Assembly (NCBI GenBank): GCA_045636945.1
Contig: JAZTYO010000031.1
Location: 1 to 64,000, forward strand
DNA: 64,000 nucleotides
From: UMGS172 sp045636945
GTDB lineage: Bacteria > Bacillota > Clostridia > Oscillospirales > Acutalibacteraceae
Direction of reading: 5' to 3'
Shown here: positions 50,888-60,079 of the stretch, one piece after another
Numbering within the stretch: the first letter of the stretch is position 1
Layout of the letters: every line of letters begins with the position of its first letter
The notes under the pieces: model-generated
The model's input: only the letters and a program-made list of their open reading frames with translations
Told to the model about the DNA's origin: nothing
Database searches by the model: none
Translations under genes and position numbers: made by a program

Positions 50888-52045
50888 CTAAACAGTTTTT
50901 TGTGTATTACAGCTTCGTGAAACCGAAAGTATTACTCCCATTTCAACCAGCAAAATTATAAGCGACGTACCGCCGTAGCTGAAGAACGGAAGGCTGATAC
51001 CCGTATTAGGAATAGTGTTAGTAACAACAAGCACGTTCAGTGCCATCTGAAGTCCAACCTGAAAGGTAAGTCCGAGAGCCATAAGTGAACCGAACTTATC
51101 GGGAGCACGCATCGCGATAACAAAACCTCTCCACATCAAAAGACAGAAAAGGATAATGATAATCATTGCGCCAATGAAGCCAAGTTCTTCGCAAACGATT
51201 GAGAATATAAAATCGTTATGAGGCTCAGGTACCCAAAGGTATTTTTGTCTTGATTGACCAAGACCTCTGCCAAACCATCCGCCCGAACCAATTGAAAGAA
51301 GTGACTGTATTGTCTGATAGCCCTCACCCGTCGGCGCCGACCAAGGGTCAAGCCAATAGGTTATACGATCCTGCGCGTAGGATATTACACCACTCAAAAC
51401 AATGATAATTCCTGTTGCTGCTGCACCAAGACCAAAGAACACGTATCTCAGCTTAATACCGCCGACAATCATCATAACGGCACCTATAAGGAATATAAGT
51501 ATCGTTGCCGAAAGATGCGGTTCAAGTACAACTAAAACACAAACAACACCGATTACAAGCCCCAAAAACAAAACGCCGAACTTAAAGGTTTTCATTAACT
51601 TTTGATTAGCCGAAATAAGATGTGCCAACAAAAGGATTACCGCAAACTTTGCAAGCTCAGACGGTTGGAAGTTAATAGGACCTACCGAAAACCATCGTTT
51701 TACGCTTGTACCCGCTACCATCGGCGGAAGTATGAGCATAACTATCAGAAAACCAACCATAAAAAGATAGAAAGGAATAGCAAATTTTCTGATAACGTGG
51801 TAATCAATTTTAGATACCAACAGCATCAACAGTACACCGAAAACGGCAAAGGTTGCCTGCTTGGTTATAAAATGATAGCTGTTGCCGTAATATGTTTCGG
51901 CATAGATATAGCTTGCCGAAAACAGCATTACAAGACCGATAGTTAAAATGATAAGCAGTAAAAACAAAAAAGTGAGGTCCATTTTGCCATCAATCCAAAG
52001 CTTAGACCAGAAACTGCTCTTTTCTTTTTTGATACGGTCAGACAA
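50888..52045 (-). CDS. SEDS-family glycosyltransferase FtsW/SpoVE
   Basis: 385 residues from a TTG at 52045, which has AAGGGAG 8 bases upstream; a GTG three codons earlier sits inside that site. About ten helices. SEDS signatures: VKRWFSVGPINFQPSELAKFAVILLLAHL (in parts), YQTIQSLLSIGSGGWFGRGLGQSRQKYLWVPEPHNDFIF (in parts), and GISLPFFSYGGTSL near the C-terminus. A peptidoglycan polymerase paired with the class B PBP of the cluster. Position between mraY and murG fits FtsW or its sporulation paralogue SpoVE; sequence alone does not separate them. Confidence 0.95.
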   Translation of the reverse strand: MSDRIKKEKSSFWSKLWIDGKMDLTFLFLLLIILTIGLVMLFSASYIYAETYYGNSYHFITKQATFAVFGVLLMLLVSKIDYHVIRKFAIPFYLFMVGFLIVMLILPPMVAGTSVKRWFSVGPINFQPSELAKFAVILLLAHLISANQKLMKTFKFGVLFLGLVIGVVCVLVVLEPHLSATILIFLIGAVMMIVGGIKLRYVFFGLGAAATGIIIVLSGVISYAQDRITYWLDPWSAPTGEGYQTIQSLLSIGSGGWFGRGLGQSRQKYLWVPEPHNDFIFSIVCEELGFIGAMIIIILFCLLMWRGFVIAMRAPDKFGSLMALGLTFQVGLQMALNVLVVTNTIPNTGISLPFFSYGGTSLIILLVEMGVILSVSRSCNTQKTV

Positions 52046-52066
52046 AACAGACACTCCCTTTTAATT

Positions 52067-53086
52067 TCAGAAATATTTAACTGCGGCAAAGCAGATACCA
52101 CAAGCAACCAAGGTTACGAGTGAGAAAATTACAACGATTTTCACCTCACTCCAACCGGATTTTTCAAAATGATGATGAATAGGACTCATTTTAAACAGAC
52201 GCTTGCCCGTTCTCTTAAACCAAAATACCTGAAGCATTACCGAAAGTGCTTCAATAAGGTACACAACACCCATCAGAATAAGGTATACGGGACGGTCAAT
52301 ACAAAAAGCCAAGGCTACAACCATTCCGCCGAGGAACATCGAGCCTGTATCACCCATAAATATTTTGGCAGGATGCCAGTTCCAAGCAATAAAACCTATG
52401 CAAGCACCGGCCAACGATGCGGCAATAATATTGCAACCAAGCATTTCGAGTGTGCCTGCCATAAGCATAAACGCAACCGATACGACCAATGTAACACTCG
52501 AAGCAAGACCGTCAATACCGTCGGTGAGATTTACGGCATTGGTAAATCCGTAAATAAAGAAGAATGCGATAGGCCAGAAAATTATGCCAAAGCCCTTTAC
52601 AACGCTAATCTCACCAATAAAAGGCAGATGGGTTGTATCAAGACCTGCCAAAGCAAGGCTTATGAGATAAGCAACCGTTACAAGTGCCTGCAAAAATGTC
52701 TTTTGACTTGCAGTAAGACCAAGATTTCTCTTTTTTACAACCTTGATATAGTCGTCGATAAAACCGATAAGACCCATACCAAAAGCAAGACCAAGACCTG
52801 CAAACAGCTTTGTAAAGCTTACGTTGTGGGCAAATTCATAAGAGAGGTCTCCGCCAAAGGCTTTACTTATACCCATACCAACGGCAACACCAACAGCAAC
52901 ACCAATAGCAATCATTACACCGCCCATTGTAGGTGTTCCTTCCTTTGCTTTATGCCAATCGGGACCTTCCTCTCGGATAGTCTGGCCGAATTTCAATCGT
53001 TTTAACAACGGAATTGCCGGAATACCAATAAAAAAGCATACCAAAAAAGCAACCAGTGTCGCTATGGTGGGTATCATACCACTCAT
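52067..53086 (-). CDS. mraY: Phospho-MurNAc-pentapeptide transferase MraY
   Basis: 339 residues, about ten helices. Hallmarks: GTPTMGGVMIAIGVAVG, FIDDYIKVVKKRNLGLTASQK (in parts, catalytic DD), NAVNLTDGIDGLASSV and MGDTGSMFLGG, with IHHHFEKSGWSE near the C-terminus. Makes lipid I. GGAGG precedes the ATG by 8 bases. The murD gene that usually follows is absent. Confidence 0.98.
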   Translation of the reverse strand: MSGMIPTIATLVAFLVCFFIGIPAIPLLKRLKFGQTIREEGPDWHKAKEGTPTMGGVMIAIGVAVGVAVGMGISKAFGGDLSYEFAHNVSFTKLFAGLGLAFGMGLIGFIDDYIKVVKKRNLGLTASQKTFLQALVTVAYLISLALAGLDTTHLPFIGEISVVKGFGIIFWPIAFFFIYGFTNAVNLTDGIDGLASSVTLVVSVAFMLMAGTLEMLGCNIIAASLAGACIGFIAWNWHPAKIFMGDTGSMFLGGMVVALAFCIDRPVYLILMGVVYLIEALSVMLQVFWFKRTGKRLFKMSPIHHHFEKSGWSEVKIVVIFSLVTLVACGICFAAVKYF

Positions 53087-53110
53087 TTTCTATTCCTCCA
53101 ATAATTACAA

Positions 53111-54532
53111 CTATTGCAGAGCCTCGGCAACGATTTCTCGTTCATCAAGGTGTATAGTGCCATCCTTAAGTATCTGATAAGTTTCATGACCCTTACCTGC
53201 TAATACGATTATATCACCTTTTTTAGCAATTTGCACGGCTTTTTTTATAGCTTCGGTACGATTTTCAATAACTTCATAAGGAGTTTTGCTATTTTTCATG
53301 CCTTCAAGGATATCGTTGATGATCGCAATAGGTTCTTCACTACGCGGATTATCGCTTGTAACGATAACGTAATCGGCATTATCTACCGCGATAGCACCCA
53401 TTTTTGGACGCTTTGTTCTATCACGGTCACCACCGCAACCAAACAATACGATAAGACGGTTTTTCTCACATTCTGAGAAGGTCTTTAAGATGTTTTCAAG
53501 ACCATCAGGAGTATGTGCGTAGTCAATAATAACGGTGAAATCACGGTTACAAGGCACAACCTCCGCCCTACCTTTAACACCGTTCATCTTTGCAAAAGCT
53601 TTTGCAACGGTTTCAAAGGAGAAGCCAAGCTCGATAAGGCAAACTGCTGCAGCCATTGCGTTATACGGTGTAAACTTACCGCCTATTGCAGTTCTGATGT
53701 GATGTGATTCGGTTTTGCTTACCAAATCAAACTCCGAGCCGTCGGGCTTTAAAACGATGTTTTGGGCATTATAATGGGCATCATTACCCTTTGCCGAGAA
53801 TGTGACAGTCTTATCCTCAAGACCCTGCGACATTTCGGTAAAATAGCTGTCATCACAGTTCATAATGGCTATTTTGGACATATCAAAAAGGCGTTTCTTA
53901 GCCTTGAGATAATTGTCCATTGTAATATGGTAATCGAGGTGGTCTTGGGTAAGGTTGGTAAAAATACCCGCCTCGAACTCAATACCGTAAACACGGTCCT
54001 GATCGAGTGCGTGAGATGATACCTCCATCACACAGTAATCACAACCTGCGGCAACCATAAGTGAGAACATTGACTGCAATTCAAAGCAGGAAGGGGTTGT
54101 GTTTTTAGAAGGCAGTACCTCATCACCTATCATATTTTGAATAGTACCTACAAGTCCAACCTTATGACCGCAGTTTTCGAGTATCTCTTTTATCATATAA
54201 GATACCGAAGTTTTACCGTTAGTACCCGTAACACCGATAATTTTAAGATTCTTTGCAGGATTTGAGAACCAATTCACCGAAAGACGTGCATATTCCTTGC
54301 GTGAATCCTCGGTAAAAATTTGATTGGGCAGACCTGTATCCTTTTCGCAAATGATTACAGCAGCACCATTGTCGTAGGCTGATTTAGCATACTTATGTCC
54401 ATCGTCAAGTGCTCCGTTTATGCACACGAAAACACTACCCTTACCTACCTTACGCGAATCGCAGGTGACACCCGTTATTTCCAAATCGGCAAATTTGCCC
54501 GATTTTTCTTTTAATATATCAGATAACAGCAT
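53111..54532 (-). CDS. murE: UDP-MurNAc-tripeptide ligase MurE, meso-DAP type
   Basis: 473 residues. GVTGTNGKTSVSYMI is the ATP P-loop, VMEVSSHALDQDRV and TNLTQDHLDYH are central motifs. SDNPRSEEP matches the DNPR motif used by enzymes adding meso-diaminopimelate; lysine-adding MurE proteins differ there. Peptidoglycan is therefore probably DAP-type. The murF gene is not adjacent. Confidence 0.97.
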   Translation of the reverse strand: MLLSDILKEKSGKFADLEITGVTCDSRKVGKGSVFVCINGALDDGHKYAKSAYDNGAAVIICEKDTGLPNQIFTEDSRKEYARLSVNWFSNPAKNLKIIGVTGTNGKTSVSYMIKEILENCGHKVGLVGTIQNMIGDEVLPSKNTTPSCFELQSMFSLMVAAGCDYCVMEVSSHALDQDRVYGIEFEAGIFTNLTQDHLDYHITMDNYLKAKKRLFDMSKIAIMNCDDSYFTEMSQGLEDKTVTFSAKGNDAHYNAQNIVLKPDGSEFDLVSKTESHHIRTAIGGKFTPYNAMAAAVCLIELGFSFETVAKAFAKMNGVKGRAEVVPCNRDFTVIIDYAHTPDGLENILKTFSECEKNRLIVLFGCGGDRDRTKRPKMGAIAVDNADYVIVTSDNPRSEEPIAIINDILEGMKNSKTPYEVIENRTEAIKKAVQIAKKGDIIVLAGKGHETYQILKDGTIHLDEREIVAEALQ

Positions 54533-54565
54533 ATTTGCTTCCTTTCATATTTCCCTTATACCCAA

Positions 54566-56809
54566 TTATTCGGCCGTTTCTGTTGTTCTGAAGAATACGG
54601 TAACTATCGTACCCTCATCAACCTCTGTGCCTTCTTCAATACTCTGTTTGTATGCCACAACACTTGTACCCGATGTGGAAATACCCGAGTACTGAATGTT
54701 AAGATTCTTACTGTTTGCCAGTTCATTTGCGGCACTTATTGTAAGGTTTTTGAACGACGGTACAACTGTCTTATTAACGGTTACATCTTCTTCGGTGTAC
54801 AACATTACAACACCGTCACTATAAAGTGATTCGGTTGCCGTTGGGAACTGTTTGAGAACAGTATCACCGCCACCGATAACCTTATAGGTAAGGCCTTTTT
54901 CCTTAATAGCCTTCTTAGCAAAATCAACCGACTGACCTGTAACCGACGGAATCTTAACCGCCATTTTATTAAGTTCATCCTCACTATACTGCGGCTCAAA
55001 GCCAAGATACGGTAAAATCTCGGACATTATCTGTCCGCCGACAGGTGCCGCAATGGTACCGCCGTAGTATGCGTCACCGTGAGGCTCATCAAGCATAACA
55101 AGCAATGCGATTTCGGGGTCGTTTATAGGTGCAACACCGCAGAACGATGCGATGTAAAGACCTTGCTCACCTGTTTCAAGTATCTTAGAAACCTTCTGTG
55201 AAGTACCCGTCTTACCGCCTATACGATAACCCGGAACGTAAGCGTTTTTACCGCCACCACCGTCAACAACCGCTTCCATAACAGTACGTATTGTTTCAGA
55301 TGTAGAGGTTGAAATTACCTGTCTTTTAACGGTAGTTCCGATAGATTTTACGGTATTACCTTCGGCATCGACAACCTCATTGACAATGTGAGGTTGAACA
55401 AGATATCCACCGTTGACTGCGGCAGAAATTGCAGTAATCATCTGAATCGGAGATACGTTAAAGGTCTGACCGAATGATGACGAAGCTAACTCGGTTATAC
55501 CCATTTTATCAACAGTGTGATAAACGGGAGTTGACTCACCTGGCAGGTCGATACCTGTTTTCTGTCCAAGACCGAATGCCTCGAAATATTTTGAAAAGGT
55601 AGTAGCACCCAACTGCTGACCAAAGGTAATAAATACGGGGTTACAGGAGTTTTGAACCGCCTGAGTAAAGGTTTCAGCACCGTGTCCTGTTCTCTTATGA
55701 CAGTTGTAACGACGACCTGCAATTACGATATATCCGCTGCAGTTGTAGTGATTTCCGAGAGTTGTGATATTTTCCTCAAGAGCCATAGCTGCGGTAACAA
55801 CCTTAAATACCGAACCAGGCTCATAGGTATCAGAAACGGCCTTGTTACGCCACTGCATATTACGAAGTTCAGCAAGCTTTTTGGTCTTTTCCTCTCCCTC
55901 AAGGGCATCAACAACTGCCTGGTCGGTTTCGGAAAGAGTAAACGGACTGTTAGGGTTAAAGTCACCCTTGACAGCCATAGCCAAAATCTCGCCCGTGTTG
56001 ACGTTCATACAGATAACAGCGCCTCTTTCGGAAACCTTGTTATCTATCAAAGCTTGCTGGAGATACTTTTCACAAACATTCTGAACGTAAGAGTCAAGTG
56101 CAGTAACCAACGAGTTACCCGGTTGAGCCTCAATTTCTATTTCATAGCTTAAGGGCATATCGTTACCTGTTGCATCCTTAGCGGCAACAACGCGACCGGG
56201 GATTCCCGTCAATTCGTCATCATATTGCAGTTCAAGACCCGAAAGACCTTGATTATCGGTTCCGACAAAACCAAGAACAACCGATGCAAGGCTATCGTTC
56301 TGATAATAACGCTTACTGCTTTCGTCGAGTCCGATAAATTCACCAACCTTGTAGGAACTGTTGGCAATATACTCGCGAACACGGTCTGCCTCGGGCTTTT
56401 CAACGTTCTGCTTTACCTTAACGTAGCTTGTTTTCTTGTTGGTATAATCAAGCACGGTCTGATAATCAAGCCCAAGAATCGCCGAAAGATTGGTTGCAAT
56501 TTCAGATTTGATTGCATTAAGCTTTGCTTCGTCAGTAACCTTTTTAAAGCTATTGGGAGTTATATAAATGGTCCACACCTGAGCACTCGTTGCCAAAAGC
56601 TCACCGTTACGGTCGTAGATATTACCGCGTTCGGCCTTGATTTCTGCATCATACAACTGTTGCTCGGCTGCCTTCTGCTGGTAGAAATCACTGTTTATTC
56701 CCATCAAATAAACAAGACGACCCCCAACGAGTCCGAGCATAGTTAAAGTCATAACCGCCCAAACGGTTATGATTCTGACAATCATGCTTTTATTCGGTCC
56801 CTTGGCCAA
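54566..56809 (-). CDS. Class B penicillin-binding protein with two PASTA domains (FtsI/SpoVD type)
   Basis: 747 residues from a TTG at 56809 (AGGAG 8 bases upstream; the GTG three codons earlier overlaps that site). One membrane helix (about 10-35), a pedestal domain with AERGNIYDRNGELLA, and a transpeptidase with Ser at about 333 in EPGSVFK, SCN at about 388 and KTGTS at about 533. Two C-terminal PASTA repeats (about 635-747). PASTA domains suggest SpoVD or PBP2B-like function; with the SEDS protein it makes septal or spore cortex peptidoglycan. Confidence 0.95.
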   Translation of the reverse strand: MAKGPNKSMIVRIITVWAVMTLTMLGLVGGRLVYLMGINSDFYQQKAAEQQLYDAEIKAERGNIYDRNGELLATSAQVWTIYITPNSFKKVTDEAKLNAIKSEIATNLSAILGLDYQTVLDYTNKKTSYVKVKQNVEKPEADRVREYIANSSYKVGEFIGLDESSKRYYQNDSLASVVLGFVGTDNQGLSGLELQYDDELTGIPGRVVAAKDATGNDMPLSYEIEIEAQPGNSLVTALDSYVQNVCEKYLQQALIDNKVSERGAVICMNVNTGEILAMAVKGDFNPNSPFTLSETDQAVVDALEGEEKTKKLAELRNMQWRNKAVSDTYEPGSVFKVVTAAMALEENITTLGNHYNCSGYIVIAGRRYNCHKRTGHGAETFTQAVQNSCNPVFITFGQQLGATTFSKYFEAFGLGQKTGIDLPGESTPVYHTVDKMGITELASSSFGQTFNVSPIQMITAISAAVNGGYLVQPHIVNEVVDAEGNTVKSIGTTVKRQVISTSTSETIRTVMEAVVDGGGGKNAYVPGYRIGGKTGTSQKVSKILETGEQGLYIASFCGVAPINDPEIALLVMLDEPHGDAYYGGTIAAPVGGQIMSEILPYLGFEPQYSEDELNKMAVKIPSVTGQSVDFAKKAIKEKGLTYKVIGGGDTVLKQFPTATESLYSDGVVMLYTEEDVTVNKTVVPSFKNLTISAANELANSKNLNIQYSGISTSGTSVVAYKQSIEEGTEVDEGTIVTVFFRTTETAE

Positions 56810-56850
56810 TCGTCTCACTCCTAAAAATTCTTCTTTTAAATACGCCTCAA

Positions 56851-56878
56851 CGAGAGTCAGACTTTTGTCCGACTCTCG
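56851..56878 (-). other. Intercistronic hairpin between ftsL and the PBP gene
   Basis: 12-bp stem CGAGAGTCGGAC/GTCTGACTCTCG in minus-strand RNA with a TTTT/AAAA tetraloop. One G-U pair would be an A-C mismatch on the other strand, so selection acts on the coding transcript. No U-run follows, so it is more likely an mRNA stability or processing element than a terminator. Confidence 0.6.
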
Positions 56879-56926
56879 CCGTTTTATTTACTGTTTGAAT
56901 ACCATTATATTTTGTTTTGCTATGAT

Positions 56927-57388
56927 TTATTCAGTTTTAACCGATGTTCCGCCATTCTCGGTTTCAACTGTGTCAATATTGTTGGTCTGAATGTATGTGA
57001 CCTGACTTTTTTCACACTTCTGCATACCGAGTTCAGCGGCAGCTTCCTCAAGATTTACAACCGAAATCTTTCTTTCCATTTCAACCGAAAGTCTTGTAGA
57101 CTCACTCTCAAGAGCAGTAATTTCCTCGTTAAGCTCATTGATTTGAGACCTCATTGAGGATATCTCGGCACGTAAAAACAAGCTACAACATACTGCGGCT
57201 ACTACCAATGCCGAAATAACAAAATTACGTATAAGAACAGCTCGGTCGGACGCCTTTGCCTTTGACCTTTGCTTTTGCTTGGTTTCGTTGTTGGGATACT
57301 TGTGTATCTCGGCTTTTTTCTTCTCTGCGGGGGCAAAAATATCGTAATTGTAAGCGAAACTGTCGTTGTAATACTTGAGATTATCCAT
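56927..57388 (-). CDS. FtsL-like cell division protein
   Basis: 153 residues. A hydrophilic Lys-rich cytosolic head of about 50 residues, one membrane helix (about 52-70, FVISALVVAAVCCSLFL), and a leucine-zipper-like coiled coil (about 72-110) ending with LEEAAAELGMQKCEKSQVTYI, the FtsL pattern. It scaffolds the FtsQ/DivIC complex. The Thr/Asn-rich tail (about 130-153) is outside the usual FtsL core. Location between rsmH and the PBP gene supports the call. Confidence 0.87.
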   Translation of the reverse strand: MDNLKYYNDSFAYNYDIFAPAEKKKAEIHKYPNNETKQKQRSKAKASDRAVLIRNFVISALVVAAVCCSLFLRAEISSMRSQINELNEEITALESESTRLSVEMERKISVVNLEEAAAELGMQKCEKSQVTYIQTNNIDTVETENGGTSVKTE

Positions 57389-57411
57389 TATTACCCTTTA
57401 TCCCCTCTGCC

Positions 57412-58335
57412 TTACGGCAATTTTTCTATTACCCTTAATTTTGCACTTCTTGAACGTGCATTTTCTTTTATTTCTACATCACTTGGAATTATCGGCTTGC
57501 GTGTTATATGCTTGCCACGAGGCTTCCTTCCGCATACACATATCGGTATTTCAGGAGGACAGATACAACCCTTTGAAAACTCGTTAAACAAATTCTTGAC
57601 CAATCGGTCCTCTAACGAGTGGAAGGTTATAACGCAAAGCTTTCCACCGGGCTTTAACATATCAAATGCAGCCTTTATGCCATCTGTTTCGGCCTCAAAC
57701 TCCTGATTTACCGCAATTCTGATAGCTTGAAAGCTTTTTCTCGCAGGATGTCCGTCACGTCTTACTGCCGCAGGAACCGAATTTGAAATGATGTCGGCCA
57801 ACTGCAACGTGGTTTTTATCGAAGCTTTTTCCCTGCACTTGACAATATTGCAGGCTATTCTGTAAGCGAACTTTTCTTCACCGTAATCTCTTAAAATATC
57901 GGTTAGTTCCTGCACACTGAGAGTATTGACAAGGTCGGCAGCCGATGTGCCACTTTGGCTCATTCTCATATCAAGCGGAGCATCTGCGTGATACGAAAAA
58001 CCTCTGTCACCGTTGTCCAACTGCCACGACGAAACTCCAAGGTCAAGCAAAACACCGTCAACAGCATCTATTCCCTTTTCAGCCAATGCCGACTGCATAT
58101 CAGCATAATTGGTATGGATAACCGTTGCAGGAAATCCTGCCAAGCGTTCGGTGGCAACCTTTACGGCATCAGGGTCACGGTCAAGCGCAAAGAGATGACC
58201 GTTTGTAAGTCTTTTGGCAATCTCCTTTGAATGACCTGCACCACCTGCAGTACCGTCAACATATATTCCGCAAGGTTTAATATCGAGATTCTCGATACAT
58301 TCATCGAGAAGCACCGATTTATGTACAAATTCCAT
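57412..58335 (-). CDS. rsmH: 16S rRNA (cytosine-N4)-methyltransferase RsmH
   Basis: 307 residues. HKSVLLDECIENLDIKPCGIYVDGTAGGAGHS (in parts), LDLGVSSWQLD, DAPLDMRMSQS, and the C-terminal ITFHSLEDRLVKN are conserved. Methylates N4 of C1402 in the decoding centre. Starts 7 bases after mraZ. Confidence 0.98.
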   Translation of the reverse strand: MEFVHKSVLLDECIENLDIKPCGIYVDGTAGGAGHSKEIAKRLTNGHLFALDRDPDAVKVATERLAGFPATVIHTNYADMQSALAEKGIDAVDGVLLDLGVSSWQLDNGDRGFSYHADAPLDMRMSQSGTSAADLVNTLSVQELTDILRDYGEEKFAYRIACNIVKCREKASIKTTLQLADIISNSVPAAVRRDGHPARKSFQAIRIAVNQEFEAETDGIKAAFDMLKPGGKLCVITFHSLEDRLVKNLFNEFSKGCICPPEIPICVCGRKPRGKHITRKPIIPSDVEIKENARSRSAKLRVIEKLP

Positions 58336-58341
58336 AATCTT

Positions 58342-58767
58342 TTAGAATCCCAAAAGTTGTGCAAGCTCTGCAATAGATTCGGGGGTTTCCTCTGCTTCCT
58401 CGGCACGGAAGGCCTCACCATTCCAGATTTCGAGCTTTGAGGACATGCCGATAACAGCAGCTTCGCCATCGAGTTCGGCATATTCTCTCAAATTCTGAGG
58501 AATGAGAACACGACCCTGTGCATCGCAGGAAACCTGCTCAGCACCCGAATACATAAAGCGGATGAGCTTACCTGCCTGAACTGCAGGCAAAGCCTTTAAC
58601 TTTTCGTCAATCTTCTGCCATTCAACCATAGGATAAATGCAGAGGCAACGTTTACCGTCGGGACTGCGGCTGAGCATAAACTCCTCACCAAGCTCCTCAC
58701 GGTACTTTGCAGGCACGAAAACGCGGCCTTTTTTATCCACGTTATGATAATGTTGTCCAAAAAACAT
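58342..58767 (-). CDS. mraZ: Transcriptional regulator MraZ
   Basis: 141 residues from the ATG at 58767 (AAAGGAG upstream), giving the standard start MFFGQHYHNVDKKGRVFVP. Two SpoVT/AbrB-like MraZ halves, each with a DxxGR-type motif (VDKKGRVFVPAKYRE and CDAQGRVLIPQNLRE). It forms ring-shaped oligomers that bind direct repeats at the dcw promoter; such repeats occur at 58819-58833. Heads the dcw cluster. Confidence 0.97.
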   Translation of the reverse strand: MFFGQHYHNVDKKGRVFVPAKYREELGEEFMLSRSPDGKRCLCIYPMVEWQKIDEKLKALPAVQAGKLIRFMYSGAEQVSCDAQGRVLIPQNLREYAELDGEAAVIGMSSKLEIWNGEAFRAEEAEETPESIAELAQLLGF

Positions 58768-58818
58768 AAAGACCGCTCCTTTCACACCACTTTTATGGCC
58801 TTTCAGTGAACATTTACT

Positions 58819-58833
58819 CCACTTTGCACCACT
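58819..58833 (-). promoter_or_regulatory. MraZ boxes upstream of mraZ
   Basis: On the minus strand two AGTGG boxes (58829-58833 and 58819-58823) lie exactly 10 bp apart, with a partial third and another AGTGG at 58787-58791. MraZ is known to bind AAAGTG/TGGG-type direct repeats at about 10-bp spacing just downstream of the dcw promoter. Confidence 0.6.
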
Positions 58834-58841
58834 GCAATTAC

Positions 58842-58870
58842 ATTATAAGCCTCATTTGAGAATATTTCAA
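58842..58870 (-). promoter_or_regulatory. dcw cluster promoter
   Basis: Minus-strand TTGAAA (58865-58870), 17 bases, TATAAT (58842-58847). The MraZ boxes lie immediately downstream. Confidence 0.82.
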
Positions 58871-58963
58871 GTGTTTTTTTACGCAAATTTAAACAAAATT
58901 TTCAAAGTTGTGTTGTGCAACTTGTCACACCACAAAATATTGTGAGAAAAGTAATCAAAACGC

Positions 58964-58996
58964 AAAAAAAGACAGTCAAAATGACTGTCTTTTTTT
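58964..58996 (-). terminator. Terminator of the Cof-type HAD gene
   Basis: 15-bp arms including GACAGTCA/TGACTGTC flanked by A and T runs, loop of three; U-rich on both strands. Isolates the dcw promoter from upstream transcription. Confidence 0.9.
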
Positions 58997-59021
58997 GAAT
59001 TAAAATTCAGTTTTCAGTGCT

Positions 59022-59834
59022 TCAGATGCCGTACTTTTCCAAATCGTTGATAATCCTTGCAATAGCGTGTTCTTCATTGGAAACCGTTACACGGTCGGCA
59101 GCAGCCTTTGCTTCAGGTACGGCATTGGCAACCGCATAACCTATACCTGCCGCCTTTATCATCGAAATATCGTTGTTATAATCTCCAACCGCAACGGTTT
59201 TTCTGCGGTCAATTCCCAATATATCAGCAAGCTTAATCAGAAGATTGCCCTTGCTGATACCTTTTGGCAATATTTCATAAAGCTTTTTTTCGGATCGGAT
59301 GTAATCGAACATCTGTGATTTCGGATGTGATTTCAAAAGCTCTGCCAACCGTTCGTGAGTGGCAGAATCATCGTGACAAAACAGTATTTTTATTACCGTT
59401 TCGTTCACGTCATCTATATCGCAGGCGTCGTTCGGGATGTGGGTTACCTCTCTGAACCACTTGGTTGCCGAATTTTCATGGGTGAATATTATTCTGTCCT
59501 TGGTATTAAATTGAACACCCATATCCGGAAATTGACCGACGGCATATTTCACAAGCTCAATGGCCTCATTCGGCAACTGAGCCGACCAAAGGTATCTACC
59601 GCTTTCAAAATCATAAATACCGCCACCGTTGAAGCAACCGATAGGTGCATTGGGCTTGGCCATTTCGTAAATATCTCTTGCAATCATCGGCGGACGACCT
59701 GTTATAAAAGTGAAACGTCCACCCTCCGAATTAAAATACTCAATAGCATCTTTGTTTTCTTTTGAAATGTGCTTGTTATCACAAAGAAGTGTTCCGTCAA
59801 GGTCGGTACAAAGCAGTAATCCTTCGAATTTCAT
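59022..59834 (-). CDS. Cof-type HAD-IIB phosphatase
   Basis: 270 residues from the ATG at 59834 (GGAGGGG 7 bases upstream; a TTG five codons earlier overlaps that site). Motif I CTDLDGTLL (nucleophile Asp), motif II FITGRPP, Lys in the PKGISKGNLL block, and motif IV VGDYNNDISMIKAAGIGYAVANA (in parts). The C2B-type cap lies in the middle. Dephosphorylates sugar phosphates or FMN-like substrates in other bacteria; the target is unknown. Confidence 0.93.
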   Translation of the reverse strand: MKFEGLLLCTDLDGTLLCDNKHISKENKDAIEYFNSEGGRFTFITGRPPMIARDIYEMAKPNAPIGCFNGGGIYDFESGRYLWSAQLPNEAIELVKYAVGQFPDMGVQFNTKDRIIFTHENSATKWFREVTHIPNDACDIDDVNETVIKILFCHDDSATHERLAELLKSHPKSQMFDYIRSEKKLYEILPKGISKGNLLIKLADILGIDRRKTVAVGDYNNDISMIKAAGIGYAVANAVPEAKAAADRVTVSNEEHAIARIINDLEKYGI

Positions 59835-60047
59835 ACCTATCCCCTCCAAAAGGTTTTTGCGGTATCAAATATATCATATACCATTAAGGTATACAATATC
59901 AAAAAGAAAAATCATTCTGAAAAACGCAACTCAAAGTTTTTTCTCTTTGAAAAAAGCAAAATCGGTAAAAAAATGCTGCACACACTCGGCCGTGTTGATG
60001 ATATAACCGCAGTTTTAACCGTTGATTCCATTTGATTTGGATTTTGT

Positions 60048-60079
60048 AAAGGTAGGTGCCGATAAGGACACCTACCTTT
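60048..60079. terminator. Hairpin after the ABC ATPase gene
   Basis: AAAGGTAGGTG/CACCTACCTTT 11-bp stem; U-run TTTT on the plus strand and only TTTAC on the minus. The gap 59850-60047 holds nothing recognisable beyond AT-rich promoter-like sequence. Confidence 0.7.

Noticed and set aside
52169..53005. 278-codon open frame antisense to mraY
   Set aside because: Lys/Thr/His-rich shadow of a membrane-protein gene; no start signals.
56851..56878. Terminator splitting the dcw operon
   Set aside because: No U-run on the transcribed strand, and the PBP gene has no promoter between the hairpin and its start.
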